Assembly (NCBI GenBank): GCA_017550775.1
Contig: JAFZOA010000286.1
Coordinates: 1 to 13,740, forward strand
DNA: 13,740 nucleotides
Source of the DNA: Ruminiclostridium sp.
GTDB taxonomy: Bacteria; Bacillota_A; Clostridia; Oscillospirales; Ruminococcaceae
Reading direction: 5' to 3'
Every line of letters starts with the position of its first letter. Within the stretch, counting starts at the first letter, position 1. The notes beneath the pieces were generated by a model. It did not search any database, was not told the origin of the DNA, and worked only from the letters and a program-made list of their open reading frames with translations. Shown one piece after another: positions 8,056 through 13,740 of the stretch. Made by a program: the position numbers and the translations under genes.

Positions 8056-8880
8056 ATGAACATATCGTTTTATACGGGCGCTTCGGGCATGATAGCCCAG
8101 CAACACGGAATGAATATTTATTCCAACAATATAGCGAACGTGAACACGGTCGGCTACAAGTCGCTCCGGCCGAGCTTCGCGGACTGTCTGTACGAAGTCT
8201 ACCGTCCGACAGAGCCGGAATGGCAGACCGGACACGGTCAGTATGTCATGAAGACCGACTTCATGTGGGATCAGGGCGGATTCAATTTTTCGGAGCAGCA
8301 GCTTGACTTCGCGATAGCCGGTGACAGCTTCTTCATGGTGCGCGACGAGCGCAACAACACCTATCTTACCCGCGACGGCGCGTTCAGCATGACATACATC
8401 GAAGATCACTGGGAGCTCGTGAACGGGCGCGGCGAGTTCGTGCTCGACAACGAGGGCAACCACATCACGATACCGTTCGCTACCGCCTCGAATACCCGTG
8501 TAAAGGAGAACGAGGACGGCGACGGGACTATCCCCGACGCGGCGGGACGTGAGGACATAAACACCGTGAGAGCCGGGGAGGAGACCAATATCGTCGATTA
8601 CGAGGCGCTCACCGAAATGATAGGATTGTTCGATGTGGCGAACAACTGGGGACTTGACCAGAACGAGGACAATCACTTCGCTGTGACCCCGCGCTCGGGC
8701 GACCCGGTAGCCACCCCCGACGACCAGAGAAAACTGCTTCGCGGCGCTCTCGAGATGTCAACGGTGGATCTTGCCTCGGAAATGGTGCATCTCATCGAGA
8801 CCCAGCGTTCATACCAGCTCAACGCGAGAGTGGTGACCACCTCCGACGAGCTTATGAATATAGCGAATACCCTCAGATAA
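8056..8880 (+). CDS. Flagellar distal rod protein, FlgG-like
   Basis: A 274-residue rod protein, paralogous to its upstream neighbour. The N-terminus (FYTGASGMIAQQHGMNIYSNN, then IANVNTVGYKS) and the C-terminus (LEMSTVDLASEMVHLIETQR, SYQLNARVV and a final NIANTLR) are characteristic of FlgG. The central domain contains LDFAIAGDSFFMVRD and LTRDGAFSM. An acidic segment at about residues 150-185 (VKENEDGDGTIPDAAGRED and following) stands where other FlgGs have a shorter loop. The protein would form the distal rod, exported by the FliPQR-FlhAB gate. AAGGAG (8044-8049) overlaps the stop codon of the preceding gene, so the two rod genes are probably translated together. Confidence 0.88.
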   Translation: MNISFYTGASGMIAQQHGMNIYSNNIANVNTVGYKSLRPSFADCLYEVYRPTEPEWQTGHGQYVMKTDFMWDQGGFNFSEQQLDFAIAGDSFFMVRDERNNTYLTRDGAFSMTYIEDHWELVNGRGEFVLDNEGNHITIPFATASNTRVKENEDGDGTIPDAAGREDINTVRAGEETNIVDYEALTEMIGLFDVANNWGLDQNEDNHFAVTPRSGDPVATPDDQRKLLRGALEMSTVDLASEMVHLIETQRSYQLNARVVTTSDELMNIANTLR

Positions 8881-8911
8881 CATTGTAATTTTTTGAAAGG
8901 AAACATGAATA

Positions 8912-9532
8912 ATGAGTATTGGAACATATGATGATCTTAACGATATGCAGATCGACGTCCTCAGAGAGGTAGGAAATATCGGCTCCGGTAACGCGACCAC
9001 AGCTCTGTCCTCAATGGTCGGAAAGATGATCGACATTCAGGTGCCGAGCGTAAAGGTACTCGGGTTCAGCGACGCAATTGACGAGGTCGGCGGTCCGGAA
9101 AAGATAGTTGCGGGCATACTTATCAGAATAAACGGCGATATCGACGGCATGATAATGTTCCTGTTCGAGCAGAATCTTATCGCGCTTATCGTTGAGACTT
9201 TCTTCGGAACGACTCCGGAAAACATACTTTCGCTCAACGAGGCGGAGATGTCCGCGCTCAATGAAATGGGCAATATCATGGCGGGTTCGTATGTCAACGC
9301 TATATCGCAGCTTGCTTGCATGACCATCGACGTTGAGCCGCCGATGATGCAGATAGATATGCTCGGCGCGATAATGAGCGTTCCGGCTATCGAAATGGGA
9401 GAAATGGGAGACAAGCTCCTGTTCATAGACAACAACATGGTAATAGATCAGACAAGCATCAAGTCCAAGATGCTGCTCTTGCCGACAATCGACTCCCTCG
9501 ATCATCTGCTCGGAAAGCTGGGTGTTGCATAA
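8912..9532 (+). CDS. cheC: CheC, CheY-P phosphatase
   Basis: A 206-residue protein, the usual CheC length. Both copies of the phosphatase site pattern D/S-x3-E-x2-N-x22-P can be read exactly: D15, E19, N22 and P45 in the first half, and S114, E118, N121 and P144 in the second. Two complete sites separate it from CheX (one site) and from FliY, which has a SpoA domain. CheC removes phosphate from CheY-P and is stimulated by binding CheD, encoded directly downstream. AAAGGAAA (8896-8903) is eight bases before the chosen ATG; an ATG at 8905 in another frame soon hits a stop. The final bases overlap the cheD start (TAATG). Confidence 0.95.
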   Translation: MSIGTYDDLNDMQIDVLREVGNIGSGNATTALSSMVGKMIDIQVPSVKVLGFSDAIDEVGGPEKIVAGILIRINGDIDGMIMFLFEQNLIALIVETFFGTTPENILSLNEAEMSALNEMGNIMAGSYVNAISQLACMTIDVEPPMMQIDMLGAIMSVPAIEMGEMGDKLLFIDNNMVIDQTSIKSKMLLLPTIDSLDHLLGKLGVA

Positions 9533-10014
9533 TGGGTCAGAAACTGATAATAGGCATTTCCGACTGGAAGGTCGGACGGGGCGACGACATACTTGTCACA
9601 TACGCTCTCGGTTCGTGCATCGGTACTTGTCTGTACGACAAGTCTACCGGCATATCGGGGCTGTCGCATATAATGCTTCCCGACAGCACCGCGATCATTG
9701 ACGGTCATGCGACAAGAATGAAGTTCGCGGATACCGCGCTTCCGGATATGCTCGACAGAATGAGGGCTATGGGTGCGAACACATCCATGATAAAGGCAAA
9801 GATCGCCGGCGGAGCGGTAATGTTCCAGACCGCCAACTCGCGCTTCAACATAGGCGAGCGCAATATCGAGGCGGTAAAAGCCGCGCTGTCCAAGCTCAGG
9901 ATACCTATACTTGCGCAGGACGTAGGCCTCAACTATGGACGTACCATGACATTCTGGGCGGAGAACGGAGCCGTCGAGATCAGCTCAACGGTCATGGGAA
10001 AGAAGATGCTTTGA
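9532..10014 (+). CDS. cheD: CheD, chemoreceptor glutamine deamidase
   Basis: A 160-residue CheD. The catalytic residues known from Thermotoga CheD are present with the same spacing: T23, C29 (in YALGSCIGTC) and H46 (in GLSHIMLP). CheD deamidates selected glutamines of methyl-accepting chemotaxis receptors and is drawn away from them by CheC bound to CheY-P, forming a feedback loop. The gene overlaps cheC by one base (TAATG), which fits production of the two partners in fixed proportion. The C-terminal part (LAQDVGLNYGRTMTFWAENG) is also typical of the family. Confidence 0.96.
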   Translation: MGQKLIIGISDWKVGRGDDILVTYALGSCIGTCLYDKSTGISGLSHIMLPDSTAIIDGHATRMKFADTALPDMLDRMRAMGANTSMIKAKIAGGAVMFQTANSRFNIGERNIEAVKAALSKLRIPILAQDVGLNYGRTMTFWAENGAVEISSTVMGKKML

Positions 10015-10020
10015 TGAGAA

Positions 10021-10043
10021 CTCCGTCGGAAACTTCGGAGGAG
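10021..10043 (+). promoter_or_regulatory. Hairpin that can cover the fapA ribosome binding site
   Basis: CTCCG (10021-10025) can pair with CGGAG (10036-10040), and the latter is part of the ribosome binding site GGAGGAG of the next gene. CheD translation ends at 10014, so ribosomes finishing cheD would disturb this stem. That would couple production of the FapA-like protein to CheD. The stem is only five base pairs and the interpretation is inference. Confidence 0.3.
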
Positions 10044-10050
10044 AAACGTC

Positions 10051-11493
10051 ATGGAAGAAGACCTTATAAAGCTTGACGCTCTGTTTGACAGCATCATAGA
10101 TGAGATAATACACCCCGAAAAGAAGGGTACATACAAAAATCCGTTTGCCGGGCAGAAGAGCAACAAGATCGCCGAGCTCTCGGAAGCGGTCACCGTCATA
10201 ATGGTGGAGATCTCGGACGACAGTATGTCCGCCTACGCCACAGTGATCTCAAAGGAAGGCGACCATAAACCGTTCAAAGCGGACGACATCAGAAAGGTCG
10301 CGTCCGAGAGCGGCGTTTTCTACGGCATTGACGATAACGCGATCAATGACATGGTAGAAAAGCAGATCATAAACACCGAGGTGCTTATTGCGACGGGTAT
10401 GCCTCCGGTAGCCGGCAGCGACGGGCGGCTCTCGCTCAAGTTCGATACGAATGCGACGGAGGGCACCGTAAAGGTGAATGAGGGCGACGAGATATGCCAT
10501 GTCGTAAGCCCTCACAGCGGGCGCGACGGCAAGGACGTGCGCGGAAGAATGCTTCCCGCACAGCAGGGCAAAAGCGCCGACTTCCTTGTAGGTGAGGGAC
10601 TTGTCAGGAAAGGCACGAGATACTATGCAGAGTACAGCGGGACCCTCGTACAGCGCGACGGCATATACAGCATAGTGGACGAAATGGTGCTCGACAAGAA
10701 CATAGACCAGTCCTCCGGTATCATAGGCTACGGCGGGTCTATCGTCATCAACGGCAACGTTTCCGGCAAGGCGGTGGTGCGCGCCGGAAGAAGCATCACG
10801 GTACACGGTCTTGTAAGCGGTTCGGTGATTGAGGCAGTAAAGGATATCCACATAGACGGACGTGTTACAGACGCGTCGGTCTCCGCGACAGAGGGTGACA
10901 TCTTCGGCGGAGAGTTCTACAACAGCACTCTTGTGGCAGGCGAGGGCATCACAGCTTCGATACTGGAGAACTGCACGGTCAAGTGCATATCCGGCATCAC
11001 CTGTATGGAGGGCTTCGGAAGGATATGCGGCGGCGAGGTGTACTGCGCCGGCGACGTGAACTGCGTCAGCGTAGGAAACCGCGAGCATACCGAGACCCAT
11101 ATCACACTCGGTAACAGCGATGAGTTCGCAAACGAGGTAAAGAAGCTGAACGCGAAAGTTTCCAAGCTCGACGATGATATCGCAAAGATCACGGATCAGG
11201 TCAATCTTATCCGTGAAAAGGAGAAGGACGGTTCCGCAACGCTCGACGACAAGAGCTTCCTTGAAGCGGCAGTCCGTATCCGCGCGGAAAAGCAGAACGA
11301 GAAAGTTCCGCTTGTCGAGCGCATAAAGAAGCTTGAGGGCATAGTCGTCAACTCCAACAAGGCTACTCTGCGCGCCAAGACTATGATCTACGGCGGCGCG
11401 TTCCTGAAGATATGCGGCTTCACGCAGATACTTAATTCCGACCGAGCCCACGCGACAGTCTACTCAAACGGCACCAATGTCGTTGTCAAGTAG
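10051..11493 (+). CDS. FapA / DUF342 family protein
   Basis: A 480-residue protein with the layout of DUF342. The N-terminal region contains the family element ATGMPPVAGSDG at about 114-125. A GRDGKDVRGRMLP stretch follows at about 157-169. A right-handed beta-helix, rich in glycine and valine, occupies about 225-340 (for example GNVSGKAVVRAGRSITVHG and CMEGFGRICGGEVYCAGDV). A coiled coil lies at about 357-430 and a short C-terminal cap follows. There is no signal peptide or membrane segment, so it is likely cytoplasmic. The name FapA (flagellar assembly protein A) comes from a Vibrio protein linked to flagellation; the molecular role in Firmicutes is not established. As the last gene of the operon here, it is probably connected with flagellar assembly or chemotaxis control. 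The terminator at 11522 follows closely. Confidence 0.85.
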   Translation: MEEDLIKLDALFDSIIDEIIHPEKKGTYKNPFAGQKSNKIAELSEAVTVIMVEISDDSMSAYATVISKEGDHKPFKADDIRKVASESGVFYGIDDNAINDMVEKQIINTEVLIATGMPPVAGSDGRLSLKFDTNATEGTVKVNEGDEICHVVSPHSGRDGKDVRGRMLPAQQGKSADFLVGEGLVRKGTRYYAEYSGTLVQRDGIYSIVDEMVLDKNIDQSSGIIGYGGSIVINGNVSGKAVVRAGRSITVHGLVSGSVIEAVKDIHIDGRVTDASVSATEGDIFGGEFYNSTLVAGEGITASILENCTVKCISGITCMEGFGRICGGEVYCAGDVNCVSVGNREHTETHITLGNSDEFANEVKKLNAKVSKLDDDIAKITDQVNLIREKEKDGSATLDDKSFLEAAVRIRAEKQNEKVPLVERIKKLEGIVVNSNKATLRAKTMIYGGAFLKICGFTQILNSDRAHATVYSNGTNVVVK

Positions 11494-11521
11494 CGGGCGG
11501 GAAAATATAAACATATTGCAC

Positions 11522-11551
11522 AAAATCCTCTGTGACGTCAGGGGATTTTTT
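11522..11551 (+). terminator. Strong intrinsic terminator ending the flagellar operon
   Basis: An 11-base-pair stem (AAAATCCTCTG, 11522-11532, with CAGGGGATTTT, 11539-11549, including one G-T pair) encloses the six-base loop TGACGT, and six T follow from 11546 to 11551. It lies 28 bases after the fapA-like stop codon and before the sigma-28 promoter, so it marks the operon end. Confidence 0.9.
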
Positions 11552-11580
11552 GTTTCGGATGTAAATTTTCGGGTGCCGCC

Positions 11581-11607
11581 TAAAGTTCACAGAGCGCGTG
11601 ACGATAT
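11581..11607 (+). promoter_or_regulatory. Sigma-28 (SigD/FliA-type) promoter
   Basis: TAAA (11581-11584), a 15-base spacer and GACGATAT (11600-11607) match the B. subtilis SigD consensus TAAA-N15-GCCGATAT with one mismatch in the -10 element. Transcription would start around 11613-11616, giving an untranslated leader of about 45 bases before the ATG at 11659. The matching sigma factor is encoded at 6522-7262. The position after an operon terminator and before a separate gene is also where a promoter is needed. Confidence 0.75.
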
Positions 11608-11623
11608 TATATATAAGTATCGT
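11601..11623. repeat. Inverted repeat over the -10 element and expected start of the sigma-28 promoter
   Basis: ACGATA (11601-11606) is repeated in inverted form as TATCGT (11618-11623). Two further pairs (one T-G) extend the possible stem to eight, around an AT-rich centre. It covers the promoter -10 region and the predicted first transcribed bases. It could be an operator or simply a consequence of the AT-rich -10 region. No regulator is identified. Confidence 0.4.
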
Positions 11624-11658
11624 ATCGGTCGAAACAATGTGAAAGGACGATGATCTGA

Positions 11659-12567
11659 ATGTTGAATATAGACGGATTTCGCAGCCACGGGCTGACCGCT
11701 CCCGCAGGGCAGGGAACCAGGGCTTACGGAAGGAAGGACAGCAAGGAAAAAAGCGATCGCGCGGAGAAGAACACCGACAAGGCGGATTTCTCATCGTTCA
11801 TGAGCAAGGATAAGGACGTTGACGGCATCGGCGGCGGGTTCAAAGTCGGCGCGGCGTCCCAGAAGTCAGGCGGGCTGAGCCAGAAGGCGCAGGACTACCT
11901 CGAAAAGCTCAAAAAGAAGTACGGCAACATGGACTTCATCATACAGGACTATTCCTCCGACGAAGAGGCGGATAAGCTGCTCGCAAAGGGCAAGGGCGAG
12001 TATAACGTTCTGATAACGCCCGATCTGCTGGAAAAAATGGCGGAGGACGAGGAGACCGCCGCGAAGTACGAGGGCATGATCGACGAGAGCGTTGAGGCTA
12101 TCGACGGCGTAAGGACGGGTCTCGGTGAGGACGCGGACATGGTGGACAAGTACGGCGTGACGTTCGACTCCGAGGGCAATATGTCCATTCGGGCTCTGCT
12201 CGCGGGGGGACTTACCGGTAAGGACGGAAGCAGCACCGTGAAGGCTTCCACCGTGGAGGATATGCTCGCGCAGCTCAACGAAGCCAAGGAGGCTCAGGCG
12301 GAGAAGCTTGCGAAGATGAGGGAAGAGAAAGCGAAGGAAGCCGAGGAGGACGAAGAAGAGCTTACCGTTGACACGGACGAGGTCGACGGCGAGATAAAGC
12401 GGATAAAGGATGACCGCAAGGACGCGGCAATGAGAATGAACACGGTGCTCAGCAAGGAGAAGCAGGCGGAGCTTGAAGAGCTTCTGAAAGGGCTCGACAC
12501 CGAGCTTGCGGAGAAGGATAACGAAGCCTACCGCAGACAGCACGCTCATTTCAGCGCAAAGGCATAG
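11659..12567 (+). CDS. Uncharacterised DUF6033-like protein under a sigma-28 promoter
   Basis: A 302-residue, very charged, soluble protein with no signal peptide and no membrane segment. Residues 1-75 look disordered (Gly, Lys, Ser and Asp rich). A compact region at about 73-180 contains LSQKAQDYLEKLKKKYGNMD, then IIQDYSSDEEADKLLAKGKG and VLITPDLLEKMAEDEETAAK. A Glu/Lys-rich coiled coil follows at about 199-236 and a helical C-terminus ends at 302. The central region reminds me of proteins annotated DUF6033 in Firmicutes, which have no known function; this assignment is from memory. The gene has its own sigma-28 promoter and lies outside the operon, so it is probably made with late flagellar proteins. 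The ribosome binding site is AAAGGA (11642-11647), eleven bases before the ATG; an ATG at 11650 leads to an immediate stop. A role as export substrate, chaperone or motility-linked protein is possible but unproven. Confidence 0.75.
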   Translation: MLNIDGFRSHGLTAPAGQGTRAYGRKDSKEKSDRAEKNTDKADFSSFMSKDKDVDGIGGGFKVGAASQKSGGLSQKAQDYLEKLKKKYGNMDFIIQDYSSDEEADKLLAKGKGEYNVLITPDLLEKMAEDEETAAKYEGMIDESVEAIDGVRTGLGEDADMVDKYGVTFDSEGNMSIRALLAGGLTGKDGSSTVKASTVEDMLAQLNEAKEAQAEKLAKMREEKAKEAEEDEEELTVDTDEVDGEIKRIKDDRKDAAMRMNTVLSKEKQAELEELLKGLDTELAEKDNEAYRRQHAHFSAKA

Positions 12568-12598
12568 CGACATTCCCGGTTTGGATAGTTATATAGCG

Positions 12599-12640
12599 GT
12601 AAGAGAGGGCAGTACGCAAAGGCGTGTCGCCCTCTTTTAC
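12599..12640 (+). terminator. Intrinsic terminator after the DUF6033-like gene
   Basis: A 12-base-pair stem pairs GTAAGAGAGGGC (12599-12610) with GCCCTCTTTTAC (12629-12640), including one G-T pair. It continues past a single mismatch into a six-pair inner stem with an AAAG loop (12618-12621). The T-run (four T, 12635-12638) is partly within the stem, so the hairpin is strong but the tail is modest. It begins 32 bases after the stop codon. Confidence 0.75.
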
Positions 12641-12655
12641 TGTACCCTCCGCAGG

Positions 12656-12678
12656 AAAAAGCCGGCGCAAGCTTTTTT
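12656..12678. terminator. Second, weaker hairpin with T-run before recJ
   Basis: AAAAAGC (12656-12662) pairs with GCTTTTT (12671-12677) around an eight-base loop, with six T ending at 12678. It has a terminator-like shape readable from either strand, but the stem has only two G-C pairs. It may act as a back-up to the hairpin at 12599 and shield the recJ promoter from read-through. Confidence 0.4.
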
Positions 12679-12689
12679 GAATGTTTCTC

Positions 12690-12718
12690 TTGCAAAGCAG
12701 CGGAAAAGGTGATATAAT
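12690..12718 (+). promoter_or_regulatory. Sigma-A promoter of recJ
   Basis: TTGCAA (12690-12695), a 17-base spacer and a perfect TATAAT (12713-12718) form a near-consensus vegetative promoter. Transcription would begin near 12725, about 36 bases before the recJ ATG. This shows that recJ is transcribed separately from the flagellar genes. Confidence 0.85.
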
Positions 12719-12760
12719 AAAAAAGATATTTTTCAGAAATGTGAAACGGAGAACCTTTGA

Positions 12761-13740
12761 ATGAACAAATGGCTCGTAAATACACCTGACAGGGAAACAG
12801 TCGAAAACCTCAGAAGCCGAACAAGGCTCCCTGATTTCGTATGCAGGCTCCTCACCGCCCGGGGAATTGCCACCTACGAGGGCGCGGACAGCTTCTTCAA
12901 CGGGAAAGAGTTTTCCGACCCGTTTGATATTGCCGACATGAGCAAGGCGGTTGAGATAATCAACGAGGCTGTCGCGGACGGCACAAAGATAATGATATAC
13001 GGAGATTATGACTGCGACGGTATCACCTCCACGTTCATACTGTTCGACTATCTCCAGGCGAGCGGCGCGGACGTTTCGTGGTACATACCCACACGCGACG
13101 AGGGCTACGGGCTCAACATCGCCGCGACAGACCTGTTCGCGAAGCAGGGCGTTGAGCTTATAATCACGGTTGACAACGGCATTACCGCCGTCGCCGAGGC
13201 GGAGCATATCCGCGAGCTTGGCATGAGGCTCGTCATCACCGATCACCACGAGGTGACGGAGACCTTACCCGTTGCCGAGGCGATACTCAACCCACACCGC
13301 CGCGACGACATCTCGCGTTACAAGCACCTGGCGGGCTGTGGAGTGGTACTGAAGCTGCTCATGGCGATAGAGGGCGACTGCGACATGATACTCTCGGAGT
13401 ACGGCGATATAGCGGCGCTCGGCACGATAGCCGACCTTGTGAAGCTCGACGGCGAGAACCGTATAATAGCCGGAGAAGGGCTTGATATCATGTCGCGCAC
13501 CGGCAATATCGGACTTAAATGGCTGCTCAAAAAGACCAACATCGAGCAGGGAAATGAGATACCCTCCGAGAAGATATCCTTCTATGTCGCGCCGAAGATA
13601 AACGCGGCGGGAAGATGTGCCACACCTCACGAAGCTATGGAGCTGCTGCTGTGTACCGACGACAGGGCTGCGGCGGCCAAGGCGGAGCGGCTCACCGAGC
13701 TCAACGACGCACGCAAGGAGACCGAGAAGGCCATAATCGA
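12761..13740 (+). CDS. recJ: RecJ, single-stranded-DNA-specific 5'-3' exonuclease (3' truncated by window edge)
   Basis: The frame is open from the ATG at 12761 to the end of the window (326 complete codons), so this is the N-terminal part of a longer protein. The DHH phosphoesterase motifs are in order: IYGDYDCDGIT with D82, D84 and D86; TVDNG with D138; and VITDHHEV with D161, H162 and H163. These residues bind the catalytic metal ions. Also typical are KWLVN at the start, LNPHR, LAGCGVV, LGTIADLV and APKINAAGR. RecJ degrades single-stranded DNA from the 5' end in recombination and mismatch/base-excision repair in the cytoplasm. A GGAG site (12748-12751) stands nine bases before the start. 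It is a housekeeping gene with its own sigma-A promoter and no functional link to the flagellar cluster. The C-terminal DHHA1 and later domains are outside the window. Confidence 0.95.
   Translation, partial: MNKWLVNTPDRETVENLRSRTRLPDFVCRLLTARGIATYEGADSFFNGKEFSDPFDIADMSKAVEIINEAVADGTKIMIYGDYDCDGITSTFILFDYLQASGADVSWYIPTRDEGYGLNIAATDLFAKQGVELIITVDNGITAVAEAEHIRELGMRLVITDHHEVTETLPVAEAILNPHRRDDISRYKHLAGCGVVLKLLMAIEGDCDMILSEYGDIAALGTIADLVKLDGENRIIAGEGLDIMSRTGNIGLKWLLKKTNIEQGNEIPSEKISFYVAPKINAAGRCATPHEAMELLLCTDDRAAAAKAERLTELNDARKETEKAII

Noticed and set aside
7305..8880. The two adjacent rod genes as a recent tandem duplication
   Set aside because: They share only family-level motifs at the N- and C-termini and differ strongly in the middle. 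FlgF and FlgG are ancient paralogues normally found side by side.
10014..10076. A 20-codon reading frame (ATG at 10014) overlapping the cheD stop and the fapA-like start
   Set aside because: It lies almost wholly over the fapA ribosome binding site and first codons, has no ribosome binding site of its own and shows no recognisable sequence.
10249..11451. A 400-codon minus-strand reading frame opposite the FapA-like gene
   Set aside because: The plus-strand frame gives a clear DUF342 protein. The reverse frame has no domain pattern and no ribosome binding site or promoter.

Overview
The window is a contiguous flagellar and chemotaxis gene cluster, all on the + strand, from a Gram-positive, Clostridia-type bacterium, followed by an unrelated housekeeping gene. 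The gene order (fliN/fliY end, cheY, fliO-fliP-fliQ-fliR-flhB-flhA, a sigma-28 factor, two rod genes, cheC-cheD, a FapA/DUF342 gene) is that of the long fla/che operon of Firmicutes. The presence of CheC plus CheD, strong AAGGAG-type ribosome binding sites and a B. subtilis-like SigD promoter point the same way. The moderately high GC content and the gene immediately after the operon (a DUF6033-like protein) suggest a gut- or rumen-type Oscillospirales or Lachnospirales member; the family assignment is inference. Both window edges cut genes: the 5' edge cuts fliN/fliY and the 3' edge cuts recJ.

Layout. 2-343: C-terminal SpoA domain of the switch protein FliN/FliY. 350-712: CheY. 721-6438: the complete integral membrane part of the flagellar type III export apparatus (FliO, P, Q, R, FlhB, FlhA). 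6522-7262: the flagellar sigma factor (FliA/SigD/sigma-28). 7305-8880: two distal-rod/hook-basal-body proteins (FlgF-like, then FlgG-like). 8912-10014: CheC and CheD, overlapping by one base. 10051-11493: FapA/DUF342. A strong intrinsic terminator at 11522-11551 ends the operon. 11581-11607: a good sigma-28 promoter, driving a separate gene at 11659-12567 of the DUF6033 type. 12575-12760: one long-stem terminator, a second weaker hairpin, and a near-consensus sigma-A promoter for recJ, which starts at 12761 and runs off the end.

How the parts fit. The export gate proteins build the secretion channel that exports rod, hook and filament subunits, including the FlgF/FlgG-like proteins. The sigma factor switches on late genes, and the one sigma-28 promoter seen here is directly after the operon. 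CheY, CheC and CheD belong to the chemotactic signalling and adaptation branch (CheC is a CheY-P phosphatase, CheD a receptor deamidase and CheC partner), acting on the switch containing FliN/FliY. Compared with the usual clostridial operon, flhF, flhG, a PilZ gene, cheB, cheA and cheW are not found between flhA and cheC; they must be elsewhere or absent.

The window is mostly well-known biology. The most interesting points are the sigma-28 promoter on the uncharacterised DUF6033-like gene, an extended acidic insertion in FliP, the condensed operon, and several small RNA/DNA hairpins at gene boundaries. No tRNA, rRNA, CRISPR, insertion sequence, prophage or attachment site was seen, and no gene-free stretch exceeds 300 bases.
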